Origin: Delftia sp. PS-11 | GTDB taxonomy: Bacteria; Pseudomonadota; Gammaproteobacteria; Burkholderiales; Burkholderiaceae_C | Length of the DNA: 64,000 nucleotides | Assembly (NCBI RefSeq): GCF_029870285.1 | Contig: NZ_JACSYA010000013.1 | Coordinates: 74,233-138,232 of the forward strand | Direction: 5' to 3' | In this document: piece by piece, positions 1-8,962 of the stretch | Numbering within the stretch: the stretch's first letter is position 1 | How the letters are laid out: each line of letters opens with the position of its first letter | Position numbers and translations under genes: made by a program | The notes under the pieces: generated by a model | Seen by the model: the letters and a program-made list of their open reading frames with translations, nothing else | What the model was told of the DNA's origin: nothing | The model's database searches: none

Positions 1-166
1 TCATACGTGTGGCCGCCAGCCGCGCCACGTTGTCCGAAGGGCCGCCCGCTGGCCAGCCCACGATCAGCGTGATGGGCCCCGGTGGCAGCGGCCCTTGAGC
101 CAGCGCCGGCAAGCAGACAGCGCACAGGGCGGATACGGTCAGGCTGCGGCGTGTGAATCTGCGCAT
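1..166 (-). CDS. Bug/TctC family periplasmic receptor, C-terminus cut by window edge
   Basis: Only the first 55 or so residues are inside the window; the gene runs off the left edge. The reading frame starts at an ATG with an AAGGA-like ribosome site just upstream. It shows a basic n-region, a hydrophobic stretch ending in ALAQ that looks like a Sec signal peptide, and then the segment PITLIVGWPAGGPSDNVARL, typical of the start of the mature tripartite-tricarboxylate receptor (Bug) fold. These periplasmic proteins bind small carboxylates. It sits 35 bases downstream of a second Bug gene on the same strand, so it is probably the last known member of the 2-hydroxyacid operon. The ligand cannot be read from the sequence. 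Confidence 0.8.
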   Translation of the reverse strand, partial: MRRFTRRSLTVSALCAVCLPALAQGPLPPGPITLIVGWPAGGPSDNVARLAATRM

Positions 167-201
167 GGAAATCTGTCCTTTCGACATTTTCACAATGCTC
201 C

Positions 202-1185
202 TCAGGGCTTGCCGTCCTGCCAGGGCATCTCGCTCCACAGCTTTCGGAAACCAGCTTCGGTGCGTTCCAGCTCGGCCGCATAGGCCGGGGGCGCCAGATA
301 GCGCAGCGGCGCGTACATCGCTTCGGCCTGCTGGTGGAACTGGGGATCGGCCGCGATGGCGGCCACGGCATCCACGAGCTTTTTGCGCACGCCTTCGGGC
401 AGGCCCTTGGGCGCGGCCAGGCCGCGCAGCGAGGCCAGTTCGATGTCGATACCCTGCTCCCTGAAGGTGGGCACCTGTGGCGCCAGCGAACTGCGCGCAG
501 CCGACATCTGGCCCAGCAGACGCAGGGGCGTGCCGCTCTTTTGGTAGGCCAGCACCTCGCCCACGTTGATGGCGCCGATGGTGATCTGCTGGCCTGTGGA
601 GGCAGCGCGCACCTCGCCAGCGCCCTTGTAGGGCACATGGGTCAGCTGCGTGCCCGTGGCCTTGGCGAACAGCAGCATGGCCAGATGATCGTCCGAGCCC
701 GTGCCCGTGGTGCCCACGGTGACGGCGCCGGGATTGGCCTTGGCGTAGGCGGCCAGGCCCGCCAGCGTGGTGATGGGGTTGCTGTTGTGGATGGCAAAGC
801 CGCCCGGATCGTCCACGAGGTTGCCGATCAGGTCGTACTGGCTCCAGTGGAAGCTGCTCTTGCGCTCGATGGGGATGGTCAGCACGTTGGGCGTGTTGAT
901 GAAGCCGATGGTGTAGCCATCGGGCCTGGCGCGGGCCAGTTCGCCAAAGCCGATGCCGCCGCCCGCGCCGGGACGGTTGAGCACGACCACGCTGGCGCCC
1001 AGCTTCTTTTCGAGGTGGCGCGCCAGCAGCCGTGCCACCAGATCGGTGCCGCCGCCCGGGGCATAGGCGACGATCATTTCGATGCTGCGCGTGGGATAGG
1101 GAGCCTCGGTCTGGGCCATGGCCGGCAGCGCCATACAGGCGGCGGCCAGGCCAGCGCAGAATGCGCGTCTTGCTTGCGGGTTCAT
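202..1185 (-). CDS. Bug/TctC family tripartite tricarboxylate transporter receptor
   Basis: This 327-residue protein has the normal length of a Bug solute receptor. Residues 1-24 form a signal peptide ending in AMAQ; the mature start carries YPTRSIEMIVAYAPGGGTDLVAR, the first ligand-loop region of the family, followed by the conserved NRPGAGGGIGFGELARARPDGYT segment and a later VPYKGAGE segment. Such receptors scavenge carboxylates in the periplasm and are often orphans without the TctAB membrane partners, as here. It follows the D-2-hydroxyacid dehydrogenase by 56 bases on the same strand, which suggests its ligand is a hydroxy or keto acid handled by the neighbouring enzymes. That link is inference. 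Confidence 0.9.
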   Translation of the reverse strand: MNPQARRAFCAGLAAACMALPAMAQTEAPYPTRSIEMIVAYAPGGGTDLVARLLARHLEKKLGASVVVLNRPGAGGGIGFGELARARPDGYTIGFINTPNVLTIPIERKSSFHWSQYDLIGNLVDDPGGFAIHNSNPITTLAGLAAYAKANPGAVTVGTTGTGSDDHLAMLLFAKATGTQLTHVPYKGAGEVRAASTGQQITIGAINVGEVLAYQKSGTPLRLLGQMSAARSSLAPQVPTFREQGIDIELASLRGLAAPKGLPEGVRKKLVDAVAAIAADPQFHQQAEAMYAPLRYLAPPAYAAELERTEAGFRKLWSEMPWQDGKP

Positions 1186-1241
1186 GCTTGTCTCCTGTGT
1201 GCCCTGTCAGTGGTCTGCGGGCTTTATTGATGGCGGATGGA

Positions 1242-2282
1242 TCAGCGCGATGGCTGCAGCACCCTGGCAATGCGCTCACGCGCCAGCGGCCAGACCTCGG
1301 GATTGACCAGTCGCGCAGGCCGCTGGCCATCGGCCAGCAGGCACACGATCTGCGTCGCAGCCAGTTCAGCGTTGTTGCGCCGCGCCTCGTGCGTGACCCC
1401 GGCGGTGTGGAATGTGGCCACCACCTGGGGCAGCGACAGCAGCGGATGGTCCGCAGGCGGCGGCTCCTGGTCCCAGACATCCAGTCCGGCGCCCGCCAGA
1501 TGGCCGCTGGCCAGGGCATGGTGCAAGGCGGCTTCGTCATGGATGCCGCCGCGCGCCGTACTCACGAAAACCGCGCCCGGCTTCATGGTGGCGAAGGCGG
1601 CCGCATCCATCATGGACAGCGTGCCGGCATCGCGCGGGCAGTGCAGCGAGACGATGTCCGCGCTGCGCAGCAGCTCCTGGAAGCTGACAGCCTCGGCGCC
1701 CCGCGCGGCCAGCGCGGCTGCGTCGTAGGCCGGGTCGCAGCCGATCACGCGCATGCCGAAGGCGCGGCCCAGGGCAGCGGCGCGGCGGCCCGTCTCGCCC
1801 ACGCCCACCAGGCCCAGCGTGCGGCCGCGCAGTTCGTGGCCCATCACATCCTCGCGGCTGAAGCCGCGCGCCGGTGCGCGCAGCAGCCGGTCGGACTCGG
1901 CAATGCGCCGCAGCACAGAAAGCATCAGACCCAGGGCCATCTCGGCCACCGAGTCCGCGTTGCCGCCGGACTGGTTCATGACGGCAACGCCAGCCCGGGT
2001 GCAGGCATCGATGTCGATGGTGTCGCAGCCCGAGCCGCTGGAAGAAACAGCCAGCAGGCCGGGACAGCGCTGCAGCAGCTCTTCGGTGGCGAACCAGTGG
2101 CGCGGCAGCTCGTCCTTGGCCGCAGAGATCTGGTACACATGGGCGCCGGCCAGCGCCTGCCAGGCGGCGGCATCATCGCCCTGGCGGCGGCAGGTCTGCA
2201 GCTGAACGCCAGGCGCGGCGCCGACAATGCGGTCGAAGGCCGGGTCCAGCCAGTAGTCGAAACGAACCACGTTCAAAGCCAT
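1242..2282 (-). CDS. D-2-hydroxyacid dehydrogenase, NAD-dependent
   Basis: A 346-residue member of the D-isomer-specific 2-hydroxyacid dehydrogenase family, which interconverts 2-keto acids and D-2-hydroxy acids. The nucleotide-binding motif GLVGVGETG lies near residues 158-165. The catalytic Arg (STARGG), Glu (DQEPP) and His (TFHTAG) follow in the expected order in the C-terminal half. The ATG chosen overlaps the TGA of the upstream aldolase gene by one base, which implies translational coupling. An in-frame GTG one codon earlier is possible. Substrate is unknown; the operon context points to a short hydroxy acid taken up with help from the Bug receptors. Confidence 0.88.
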   Translation of the reverse strand: MALNVVRFDYWLDPAFDRIVGAAPGVQLQTCRRQGDDAAAWQALAGAHVYQISAAKDELPRHWFATEELLQRCPGLLAVSSSGSGCDTIDIDACTRAGVAVMNQSGGNADSVAEMALGLMLSVLRRIAESDRLLRAPARGFSREDVMGHELRGRTLGLVGVGETGRRAAALGRAFGMRVIGCDPAYDAAALAARGAEAVSFQELLRSADIVSLHCPRDAGTLSMMDAAAFATMKPGAVFVSTARGGIHDEAALHHALASGHLAGAGLDVWDQEPPPADHPLLSLPQVVATFHTAGVTHEARRNNAELAATQIVCLLADGQRPARLVNPEVWPLARERIARVLQPSR

Positions 2283-2959
2283 CACAGCACCCCCTTGGCA
2301 GCCAGGGTGCGCGCCACCCAGGAGCGGTCGGCACGGCCTGCGGCAATGGCGGCCAGCACATCGGCCTCGTCGCGCTGTATGGCCTCCACGCGGTCGGCGA
2401 TACCGGCGGCCTCGGCGGCCGGCACGGCCAGCAGGCCATCGCCATCGCCCAGCACCAGATCGCCGGGGTGCACCACCATGCCGTCAATGCTCACGCTCAC
2501 ATGCAGCTCGCCGGGGCCATCCTTGTAGGGGCCACGGTGGGAGACGCCGCGTGCATAGACGGGCAGGCTGTGCCGGCCAATGGTGTCGCTGTCGCGGATC
2601 AGCCCGTCGATGACGATGCCGGCCGCGCCGCGCGCCATCATCAGCGCCAGCATGATCTCGCCGATGATGGCGTTGGGGCCCGCGCCGCCCGCGTCCACGA
2701 CGATCACGTCGCCGGGGCCGCAGATATCGATGGCATGGTGGACCATGAGGTTGTCGCCAGGGCGGGTGCGCACGGTCAGCGCGCGTCCGGCCATGGCGCC
2801 CTGGCGCAGATGAAAGGGCCGCAGCGCCGAGGTGCCCGTGGTGCGGCTCATGGCATCGCTGACGTTGGCGACCGCGAAGCCCTGGTAACGGCCCAGCAGC
2901 GCATCGCTGATGGCCGCCGCAGGCCGCTCATGGATATGGAATCCGGGAATCTTGCTCAC
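2282..2959 (-). CDS. RraA-like 4-hydroxy-4-methyl-2-oxoglutarate aldolase family protein
   Basis: A 225-residue protein of the RraA/HMG-aldolase family (formerly annotated as dimethylmenaquinone methyltransferase-like). Visible family features include VANVSDAM near the start, the GDVIVVDAGG strand, the GEIMLALMMARGAAGIVIDGLIRD core with the Arg-Asp pair that binds metal and substrate, and the late HPGDLVLGDGDGLLAVP segment. The start codon is GTG, supported by an AAGGAGA ribosome site nine bases upstream. It is translationally coupled to the dehydrogenase behind it. In this setting an aldolase or oxaloacetate-decarboxylase role in aromatic or hydroxy-acid breakdown is more likely than RNase E regulation. 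Confidence 0.85.
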   Translation of the reverse strand: MSKIPGFHIHERPAAAISDALLGRYQGFAVANVSDAMSRTTGTSALRPFHLRQGAMAGRALTVRTRPGDNLMVHHAIDICGPGDVIVVDAGGAGPNAIIGEIMLALMMARGAAGIVIDGLIRDSDTIGRHSLPVYARGVSHRGPYKDGPGELHVSVSIDGMVVHPGDLVLGDGDGLLAVPAAEAAGIADRVEAIQRDEADVLAAIAAGRADRSWVARTLAAKGVL

Positions 2960-2989
2960 TGCCTTGTCTCCTTCACATCGTCGTTTTCA

Positions 2990-4204
2990 TCAAAAACCAT
3001 CCCAGGCACGCGCCGGCCGCACGCAGGCCGCAGTGACCTGCTCCAGCCGGGTCACGCCCAGCATGGCCATGTCGCGCAGCACCTCTTCGCGCAGCAGGGC
3101 CATGGCATGCGCTGCACCCGCAGGCCCCGCCACCGAGGCCGCATAGTTGAAGGGCCGCCCCACGAAAACGCAGCGCGCACCCAGGGCCAGGGCCTTGAGC
3201 ACATCGGTGCCCCGGCGCACGCCGCTGTCCAGCATCACGGGCAGGTCCGGCACGGCACGCACGATGCCGGGCAGCACGCGCAGCGGCGCCACCGCGCCAT
3301 CGAGCTGGCGCCCGCCATGGTTGGAGACGATGAGCGCATCCGCGCCATGGTCGCGAGCCAGCACCGCGTCCTGGGCTGCCAGGATGCCCTTGACCACCAG
3401 CTGCCCCTGCCAGCGCTGGCGGATGGCGCGCAGGTGCGGCCAGGCCAGATGCGAGCGGTCCGAGAAGTCGCGCATCACGCTGGCCGACAGAATGGGCGCG
3501 CCCCGGTGCGCGTAGTTGTTCTCGAAGTGAGGCATGCCATGGCGCAGCAGTGTCCTGAGGAACGTGCCCAGCAGCCAGCGCGGATGGCTGATGCCCTGCC
3601 AGGCCAGGCCCAGGCTGGGCCGCAGCGGCGTGGAAAAGCCCGCGCGCACGTTGTTCTCGCGGTTGGCGGAGACGGGCGTATCCACCGTGATCACCAGGGT
3701 CTGCACACCGGCGGCGGCCACGCGGTCCAGCAACGCATCGATCTGCGCCTGATCGCCGGGCAGGTAGGCCTGGAACCAGGTGTGGGGCGCGGCGGCCATC
3801 ACGTCCTCCAGCCGGATCAGCGAAGAGCCGCTCATGATGGCCGGCAGGCCCGCCTGCTGCGCAGCCTGGGCCAGCACCAGATCGCCCCGGTAGGCCGACA
3901 GCGCCGCGATGCCCATGGGCGCCACGCCGAACGGGGCGCTGTAGCGGCGCCCGAACAGCTCGAAGCCGGGGTCGCGCTGCGCCACGCCGACCAGGGTGCG
4001 CGGCACAAAGGCCAGATCGGCGAAGGCGCTGCGGTTTTCAGCCAGCGAGGCGTTGTCTTCGACAGCGCCGCTGATGTAGGCATGGATGGGGCGCGGCAGA
4101 TGGCGCTTCGCCAGCCGCTCGAAGTCATCGAGCGACAGCACCTGGCGCAGGCGGCTCGGCAGCGGGACGGCGGCAGTGCGGGAAGCGGTGGAGTCTGTCG
4201 TCAT
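2990..4204 (-). CDS. FMN-dependent alpha-hydroxy-acid oxidase/dehydrogenase
   Basis: About 404 residues, matching lactate/glycolate/mandelate dehydrogenases of the FMN TIM-barrel family. Motifs seen are HAYISGAVEDN near the N-terminus, the VITVDTPV strand, the active-site segment SNHGGRQLDGA with the base His and substrate Arg, and the phosphate-binding LDSGVRRGTDVLKALALGA followed by VFVGRPF. The ATG at 4204 is preferred; another lies eight codons upstream inside the promoter region. It is the first gene of the minus-strand cluster and diverges from a LysR gene, its probable regulator. The product likely oxidises an L-2-hydroxy acid to the keto acid for the downstream enzymes. Confidence 0.88.
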   Translation of the reverse strand: MTTDSTASRTAAVPLPSRLRQVLSLDDFERLAKRHLPRPIHAYISGAVEDNASLAENRSAFADLAFVPRTLVGVAQRDPGFELFGRRYSAPFGVAPMGIAALSAYRGDLVLAQAAQQAGLPAIMSGSSLIRLEDVMAAAPHTWFQAYLPGDQAQIDALLDRVAAAGVQTLVITVDTPVSANRENNVRAGFSTPLRPSLGLAWQGISHPRWLLGTFLRTLLRHGMPHFENNYAHRGAPILSASVMRDFSDRSHLAWPHLRAIRQRWQGQLVVKGILAAQDAVLARDHGADALIVSNHGGRQLDGAVAPLRVLPGIVRAVPDLPVMLDSGVRRGTDVLKALALGARCVFVGRPFNYAASVAGPAGAAHAMALLREEVLRDMAMLGVTRLEQVTAACVRPARAWDGF

Positions 4205-4253
4205 GGCAAGCCAATGTAGGCGGACCACCCTTGAATAAAAAGCGAAATAAATA

Positions 4254-4267
4254 GGAATGCATATTCC
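4254..4267. promoter_or_regulatory. Inverted repeat in the LysR/oxidase divergent promoter
   Basis: GGAAT-GCAT-ATTCC is a perfect 5-bp inverted repeat with a 4-bp centre in the AT-rich 83-bp gap between the divergent oxidase and LysR genes. LysR proteins usually bind imperfect palindromes in such gaps, so this is a candidate operator. It has not been compared with other sites. Confidence 0.4.
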
Positions 4268-4287
4268 ACTTTTACGACAATGAGAAC

Positions 4288-5190
4288 ATGACCCTCAAAC
4301 AGCTCGAAGCCTTCTACTGGGCGGCCACCTGCCTGAACTTCTCGGTAGCCGCCGAGCGCGTGCACCTGTCGGTCTCTTCGCTGTCCAAGCGCATTGCCGA
4401 GCTGGAGGCATCTTTGGGCACGCAACTGTTCGACCGCAGCGGCCGTGCCGCCGTGCTGACGCCCCAGGGCGAGCAGTTGCTGCCGCGCATCCGCGAGCTG
4501 CTGCACGGCGCGGCCCAGCTGCGCGAGGCCGCAGGCCGCAGCACGGGGCTGCAGGGCCGCTGCCGGCTGGGCTTTGGCGAACTCAGCGCCATGACCTGGC
4601 TGCCGCAGCTGGTGCGGCGCGCGGCCGAGCTGCACCCGGACCTGCAGATCGAGCCGCATGCCGACATCGGCCAGGTGCTGGAACAGCGCATCGTGGATGG
4701 CGAGCTGGACTGCGTGGTCATCGCCGGCCCCTCGTCGCGCGGCAGCCTGGCTTTCGAGCAGGTGGCGCAGGTGCGCTTCGTCTGGGCCGCCAGCGACGAT
4801 TTCCTTGCCCGCGCAGGCACTGGCGAGCCCCGGCGTCTGGTGCGCGAGCAGTTGCTCATTGCCTTGCCCACGGGCTCGGGCGCCACGCGCACGCTGGACG
4901 AATGGCTGGGCCGCCACGGCCTGGCCGTGCAGCGGCACCTAGCCTGCAACAGCTGGGGCGCCGTGGTCGGCATGGTGGTGGATGGCCTGGGCTTTACCTA
5001 CATGCCCGAGCAATGGGCCCTGGCGCTGCAGCAGCGCGGCGCGCTGCGCATCCTCGCGCCCGATGCCGATCTGGCCCCGCTGACCTACACCGTGCAATGG
5101 CGCCGCGACGACGCGCGCCCCCTGATCACCGAGATGCGCGAGATCATCAAGAGCGTGATCGATTTCCCGGCGCCCAGGTGCCTGGTCTGA
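4288..5190 (+). CDS. LysR family transcriptional regulator
   Basis: A 300-residue LysR-type regulator. The N-terminal winged helix-turn-helix begins MTLKQLEAFYWAATCLNFSV with the family pattern through residue 60 (SVSSLSKRIAELEASLGTQLFDR), followed by a two-lobe effector-binding domain. It is transcribed away from the hydroxy-acid cluster across an 83-bp gap, the classic arrangement for a LysR activator of its divergent operon. The inducer is probably a substrate or intermediate of that pathway. Confidence 0.93.
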   Translation: MTLKQLEAFYWAATCLNFSVAAERVHLSVSSLSKRIAELEASLGTQLFDRSGRAAVLTPQGEQLLPRIRELLHGAAQLREAAGRSTGLQGRCRLGFGELSAMTWLPQLVRRAAELHPDLQIEPHADIGQVLEQRIVDGELDCVVIAGPSSRGSLAFEQVAQVRFVWAASDDFLARAGTGEPRRLVREQLLIALPTGSGATRTLDEWLGRHGLAVQRHLACNSWGAVVGMVVDGLGFTYMPEQWALALQQRGALRILAPDADLAPLTYTVQWRRDDARPLITEMREIIKSVIDFPAPRCLV

Positions 5191-5267
5191 AGGTCTGCCC
5201 CTGCGCCTGCATGCCCATTCGCATCCGGGCAGCAGGCTTTGCTGCCGCTGCGGGACAATCAGCCACC

Positions 5268-5465
5268 ATGCGCACAGACCCCATCCCCACCGCCGAATCC
5301 GACCCCATGCCCCAGCCCCCCGTGCAGCCGGATCTTGACGCCTGCTGCGGCAATGGCTGCGACCCCTGCATCTTCGACACCTACGACCTGGAGATGGATG
5401 CCTACCGCCAGGCGCTGCGGGCCTGGAAGGCGCGCAACGAGGCGCAGGGGCCGGCCGCGACCTGA
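5268..5465 (+). CDS. Small oxidoreductase-like Cys-rich protein
   Basis: A 65-residue protein with a disordered Pro-rich start and then DACCGNGCDPCIFDTYDLEM, the CC-x3-C-x2-C-x(n)-Y signature of the oxidoreductase-like domain (PF09791 type). Four clustered cysteines suggest metal or disulfide chemistry, but no function is established to my knowledge. The chosen ATG is the first one that gives a plausible short protein; an internal Met at residue 14 is an alternative. It ends immediately against the stop of the convergent RidA gene (no gap). Confidence 0.7.
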   Translation: MRTDPIPTAESDPMPQPPVQPDLDACCGNGCDPCIFDTYDLEMDAYRQALRAWKARNEAQGPAAT

Positions 5466-5945
5466 TCAGTCCACGCGGGCGATCAGGTCCAATTCCACGG
5501 CTGCGCCCTTGGGCAGCTGCAAGACGCCCACCGAGGTGCGGGCATGCGCCCCCGCAGCCCCCAGCACCTGGGCGATCAGATCGGAGGCGCCATCGGCCAC
5601 CTCGCTGTGCTGCGTGAAATCGGGCGCGCAGCGCACATAGACCGTGATCCGGGGCACGCAGCGCACGGCCTCCAGCGAGCCCGCTGCGCGCTGCACAAAG
5701 GCCAGTGCGCGCATAGCGCAGATGGCTGCCGCCTTTCTGGCACTGTCCAGATCCACCTCGGCGCCCACAGCGCCCACGTACAGCACCTCATCCCCGACAC
5801 GGGGAATCTGACCGCTGACGAACAGCTGCTGCCCGTCGCGCACCACGGGCGTGTAGTTGCCGCCTATCTTGATCTCACCATCAAAGCGGTGGCCCAGGCT
5901 GGCCGCTGCCTGGGCGAAGCGTTCATCTGCTGTCATGCTGTGCAT
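5466..5945 (-). CDS. RidA/YjgF family enamine-imine deaminase-like protein
   Basis: A 159-residue member of the Rid superfamily. The trimer-forming fold is indicated by YTPVVRDGQQLFVSGQIPR, the mid segment ALAFVQRAAGSLEAVRCVPRITVYVR, and the C-terminal ARTSVGVLQLPKGAAVELDLIARV, where the conserved Arg and Glu of the active site sit. RidA proteins hydrolyse reactive enamine/imine intermediates; this longer form is closer to the RidA-like (Rid2/Rid3) groups than to E. coli RidA. A second Met at residue 4 could be the start. It stands alone, convergent with the small Cys protein. Confidence 0.85.
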   Translation of the reverse strand: MHSMTADERFAQAAASLGHRFDGEIKIGGNYTPVVRDGQQLFVSGQIPRVGDEVLYVGAVGAEVDLDSARKAAAICAMRALAFVQRAAGSLEAVRCVPRITVYVRCAPDFTQHSEVADGASDLIAQVLGAAGAHARTSVGVLQLPKGAAVELDLIARVD

Positions 5946-6114
5946 CCGTCAAAGGAAAGCAGCCAGTCTATGCGCACGGCCAGGCAGACCATGGCACCAG
6001 CACTTCAATGCGCGCTGGGTACGGCGCTGAGACTGGTCCCGGCAGACATACGCCCCTTGCCTGAAGACGGCACCGCCCAGACATAGCCGGATGCCCATGC
6101 GGCTGCCCAACGCC

Positions 6115-6546
6115 TCACTTGCCAACCCGGCCATCGAGCGCGTAATTGATGGGAATGCGCGCCCACATGGCCTCGGGCACGCCGTTGCGGGTGCCGGGCG
6201 TGAAGCTCCAGCTGCGCACCGTGGCCAGCGCGGCCTGGTCCAGCAGCGGGTGGCCGCTGGACTCCTTGATCTCGGCGTAGGCCACCTGGCCCTGGGTATC
6301 GACCAGGGCACGCACCATCACGCGGCCCTGCTGGCCGAGCTGGCGCGCCTCGGCGGGGTAGATGGGGGGGCGGCTCTTGCTGACCACGGGCGGGAACTTG
6401 CCCTGGCTGATGCCTGGCAGGGACCGCTCCCTGGCCGGTGCCGGCAGCCTGGCGTCCGTTGAGGCCGCTGCCGTGGCGCAGGCCAGCAGGGCAGCGCATG
6501 CCGCCGCAGTGCGTTTGATCGAGTCTCTGTTCCAAGGCATTCCCAT
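6115..6546 (-). CDS. TonB-like energy transducer, C-terminal domain only
   Basis: About 143 residues with a hydrophobic, signal-like N-terminus (ACAALLACATAAAS) and a TonB C-terminal domain: PPIYPAEARQLGQQGRVMVRALVDTQGQV, then SSGHPLLDQAALATVRSWSFTPG. The usual long Pro-rich linker and ExbB/ExbD partners are missing, so it may be a short TonB-family protein secreted to the periplasm rather than a true transducer. The start is uncertain: Met codons at 6582, 6546 and 6540 are all open and none has a good ribosome site. Confidence 0.75.
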   Translation of the reverse strand: MGMPWNRDSIKRTAAACAALLACATAAASTDARLPAPARERSLPGISQGKFPPVVSKSRPPIYPAEARQLGQQGRVMVRALVDTQGQVAYAEIKESSGHPLLDQAALATVRSWSFTPGTRNGVPEAMWARIPINYALDGRVGK

Positions 6547-6646
6547 GGGCCGCGAGCATAAGCATCCCGCGCGGTGCGGCACACCCTATTCCCTACCGGG
6601 TCTGCGGAATGCCGGTGCGCCGATGCGCCGGTGCGCCGGGCAAGGT

Positions 6647-8962
6647 TCAGGGGCCGTCGTCCACCTGCCACCAGCGGGGCAGCAGCGCGCGCACTTCGGC
6701 GCGCCGGTAGCGGTCATCGATCAGGAAGACCACGCCACGGTCCTGCTCGCTGCGGATCACACGGCCCGCCGCCTGCACCACCTTGCGCAGCCCCGGATAG
6801 AGGTAGCTGTAGTCATGGCCCTTGTCGGTGCCGAAGTGCCGGTCCATGGCCTGCTTCATGCGTTCATTGACGGGGTTGACCTGGGGCAGTCCCAGCGTGG
6901 CCACGAAAGCGCCGATCAGCCGCTCACCGGGCAGGTCCACGCCTTCGGAGAACGCGCCGCCGAGCACGGCAAAGCCCACGCCCTGCCCGCCCTCGGCAAA
7001 GCGCGCGAGAAAGGCCGCGCGGCCGGCTTCGTCCATGGCGGGTGTCTGCCGCCAGACAGGCACGGCGCGATGGTGCTGCTGCAGGCAGTCAGCCACGCGC
7101 TGCAGGTAGTCGAAGCTGCTGACAAAGCACAGGTAATTGCCGGGCCTGCGCGCGTACTGCGCAGCCACGAGGTCGGCGATGGGGCGCAGCGAGCGCTCGC
7201 GGTCGCGGTAGCGCGTGGAGATATGGCCAGCCACCTGTACGTCGAGCTGGGCCGCCTGGAAAGGCGACTCGGCCTCGACCCAGTAGGTGCCCTCGGGCAG
7301 GCCCAGCAGGTCACGGTAGAAATGCGGCGGACTCAGCGTGCCCGAAAACAGCACCGTGGCATGGGCCGCCGCATGGCGCGCGGCCAGATGCGGCGCGGGC
7401 ACCACGTTGCGGATGCACAGCAAAGAGGGCGGCCCGCCACGGGCGCTGCTGCGCCCTGGCAGCAGGTGCACATCGAACAGCGCATGGCTGCCGAACTGCT
7501 CGGCCAGCGCCATGAACTGCAGCGCCTCCCAATAAAAGGCCAGCACCGGGTCGCCGGGCGGCATGGGCGCATCGGCATTGGCATCGGCAATCGCGGCCAC
7601 GGCGCGCTGCACGGCCGCCAGCAGCGCGCCGGGAACGTCGTCATAGGCCTGGTAGCTGGCGGCCTGCGCCCTGTTGAGCGCGCTCCAGCTGCGCTGCAGG
7701 CGGTCCAGCGACTTGCGCACCGCTGCGCTCGCCGCCTTGCGCGCGGCCGCCAGCGCAAACTGCGACAGCTCGGCCGTGTACATGCGGCGCGCGCGATCCA
7801 GCAGGTTGTGGGCCTCGTCCACCAGCACGCCCGCCTTCCATTGCAGGGCCTGGGTCAGCGCGTACAGCATGGCCGAGGTGTCGTAGAAGTAGTGGTAGTC
7901 AGCGACGGTCACGTCGCTCCAGCGCACCAGTTCCTGGGCCAGGTAGTAGGGGCAGACTTCGTGTGCCAGCGCCAGCGCGCGCACGGCGGCCGGGTCCCAG
8001 GGCGCGGGCTGGGACAGCGCGGCGGCGCGCGCAGCGGGCAGGCGGTCGAAAAAGCCACGCGCCAGCGGGCAATCGTCGCCGTGGCAGGCTTTGCCGGGAT
8101 GCTCGCAGGCCTTGTCGCGCGCCAGCACACCCAGCACGCGCAGTTGCGGGGGCGGCTCGCCGCAAGGCGCCTGTGCGGCAAGCTGGCGGTTCACGCTGGC
8201 CAGCGCCTGCAGCGCCAGTGCCTGGCCCGTGCCCTTGGCCGTGAGGAAGAACAGGCGATCCAGGCCCTGGCCAGGCATGGCCTTGAGCATGGGAAACAGC
8301 GTGCCCAGTGTCTTGCCGATGCCGGTGGGTGCCTGCGCCATCAGGCACTGCCCGCCCTGTGGCGCGCACGCCAGGCGGTAGACGGCCACGGCCAGTTCGC
8401 GCTGGCCCGCGCGAAAGTCGGGCAAAGGAAAGCGCATCGCCTGCAGCGCGGCATCGCGCGCCGCGCGGTGGGCCGCCTCGCCGCGCGACCAGTCCAGAAA
8501 CAGCGCGCACTGCTGCTCGAAGAAGGCACGCAGCTGGTCCGCGTCTTCTTCCTGCACCAGCACCGTTTCCTGCGAAGTGCCCACGTTGAAATACACCAGC
8601 GCCACGCGCAGCCGCTCCAGGCCGCGCGCCTCGCACAGCAGATGGGCGTAGATGCGCGCCTGCGCCCAGTGCAGGGCGCGGTGGTGGGCACGCACGCCCT
8701 CGATCTGGCCACGGTAGGTCTTGATCTCTTCGAGCTGCCCGGCCAGCGCGTCAAAACCGTCGGCGCGCCCGCGCACGCACAGCGGCCCGTACTGGCCGCT
8801 CAGGCTGATCTCGGTCTCGTAGCCCGGGCCCCGGCGCGACTGCACCAGGCGGTGGCCGGCCATGCCCTCCAGCGCACTGGGCGCTGGCGTGAAGCGCAGG
8901 TCCAGGTCGCCCGCGCGCGCCGTGAACTCGCACAGCGCGCGCACGGCAACGGTGTAGCTCAC
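6647..8962 (-). CDS. PD-(D/E)XK nuclease-XPD/DinG-type DNA helicase fusion
   Basis: A 771-residue protein read from a GTG that overlaps the stop of the FAN1-like gene (GTGA). The first 170 residues carry a RecB/Cas4-like nuclease pattern: GRADGF near residue 66, EEIKT near 78-82, and a QARIYAHLL helix. The rest is a superfamily 2 Rad3/XPD/DinG helicase: Walker A APTGIGKT at 211-218, DEAH box in VLVDEAHNLL, and four cysteines (DKAC, KAC, DDC, HEVC) in the position of the 4Fe-4S cluster of this family. The C-terminal motifs include SGTLSPP and QAAGRVIR. It should be a 5'-3' DNA helicase acting with the upstream nuclease in repair. Confidence 0.9.
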   Translation of the reverse strand: MSYTVAVRALCEFTARAGDLDLRFTPAPSALEGMAGHRLVQSRRGPGYETEISLSGQYGPLCVRGRADGFDALAGQLEEIKTYRGQIEGVRAHHRALHWAQARIYAHLLCEARGLERLRVALVYFNVGTSQETVLVQEEDADQLRAFFEQQCALFLDWSRGEAAHRAARDAALQAMRFPLPDFRAGQRELAVAVYRLACAPQGGQCLMAQAPTGIGKTLGTLFPMLKAMPGQGLDRLFFLTAKGTGQALALQALASVNRQLAAQAPCGEPPPQLRVLGVLARDKACEHPGKACHGDDCPLARGFFDRLPAARAAALSQPAPWDPAAVRALALAHEVCPYYLAQELVRWSDVTVADYHYFYDTSAMLYALTQALQWKAGVLVDEAHNLLDRARRMYTAELSQFALAAARKAASAAVRKSLDRLQRSWSALNRAQAASYQAYDDVPGALLAAVQRAVAAIADANADAPMPPGDPVLAFYWEALQFMALAEQFGSHALFDVHLLPGRSSARGGPPSLLCIRNVVPAPHLAARHAAAHATVLFSGTLSPPHFYRDLLGLPEGTYWVEAESPFQAAQLDVQVAGHISTRYRDRERSLRPIADLVAAQYARRPGNYLCFVSSFDYLQRVADCLQQHHRAVPVWRQTPAMDEAGRAAFLARFAEGGQGVGFAVLGGAFSEGVDLPGERLIGAFVATLGLPQVNPVNERMKQAMDRHFGTDKGHDYSYLYPGLRKVVQAAGRVIRSEQDRGVVFLIDDRYRRAEVRALLPRWWQVDDGP

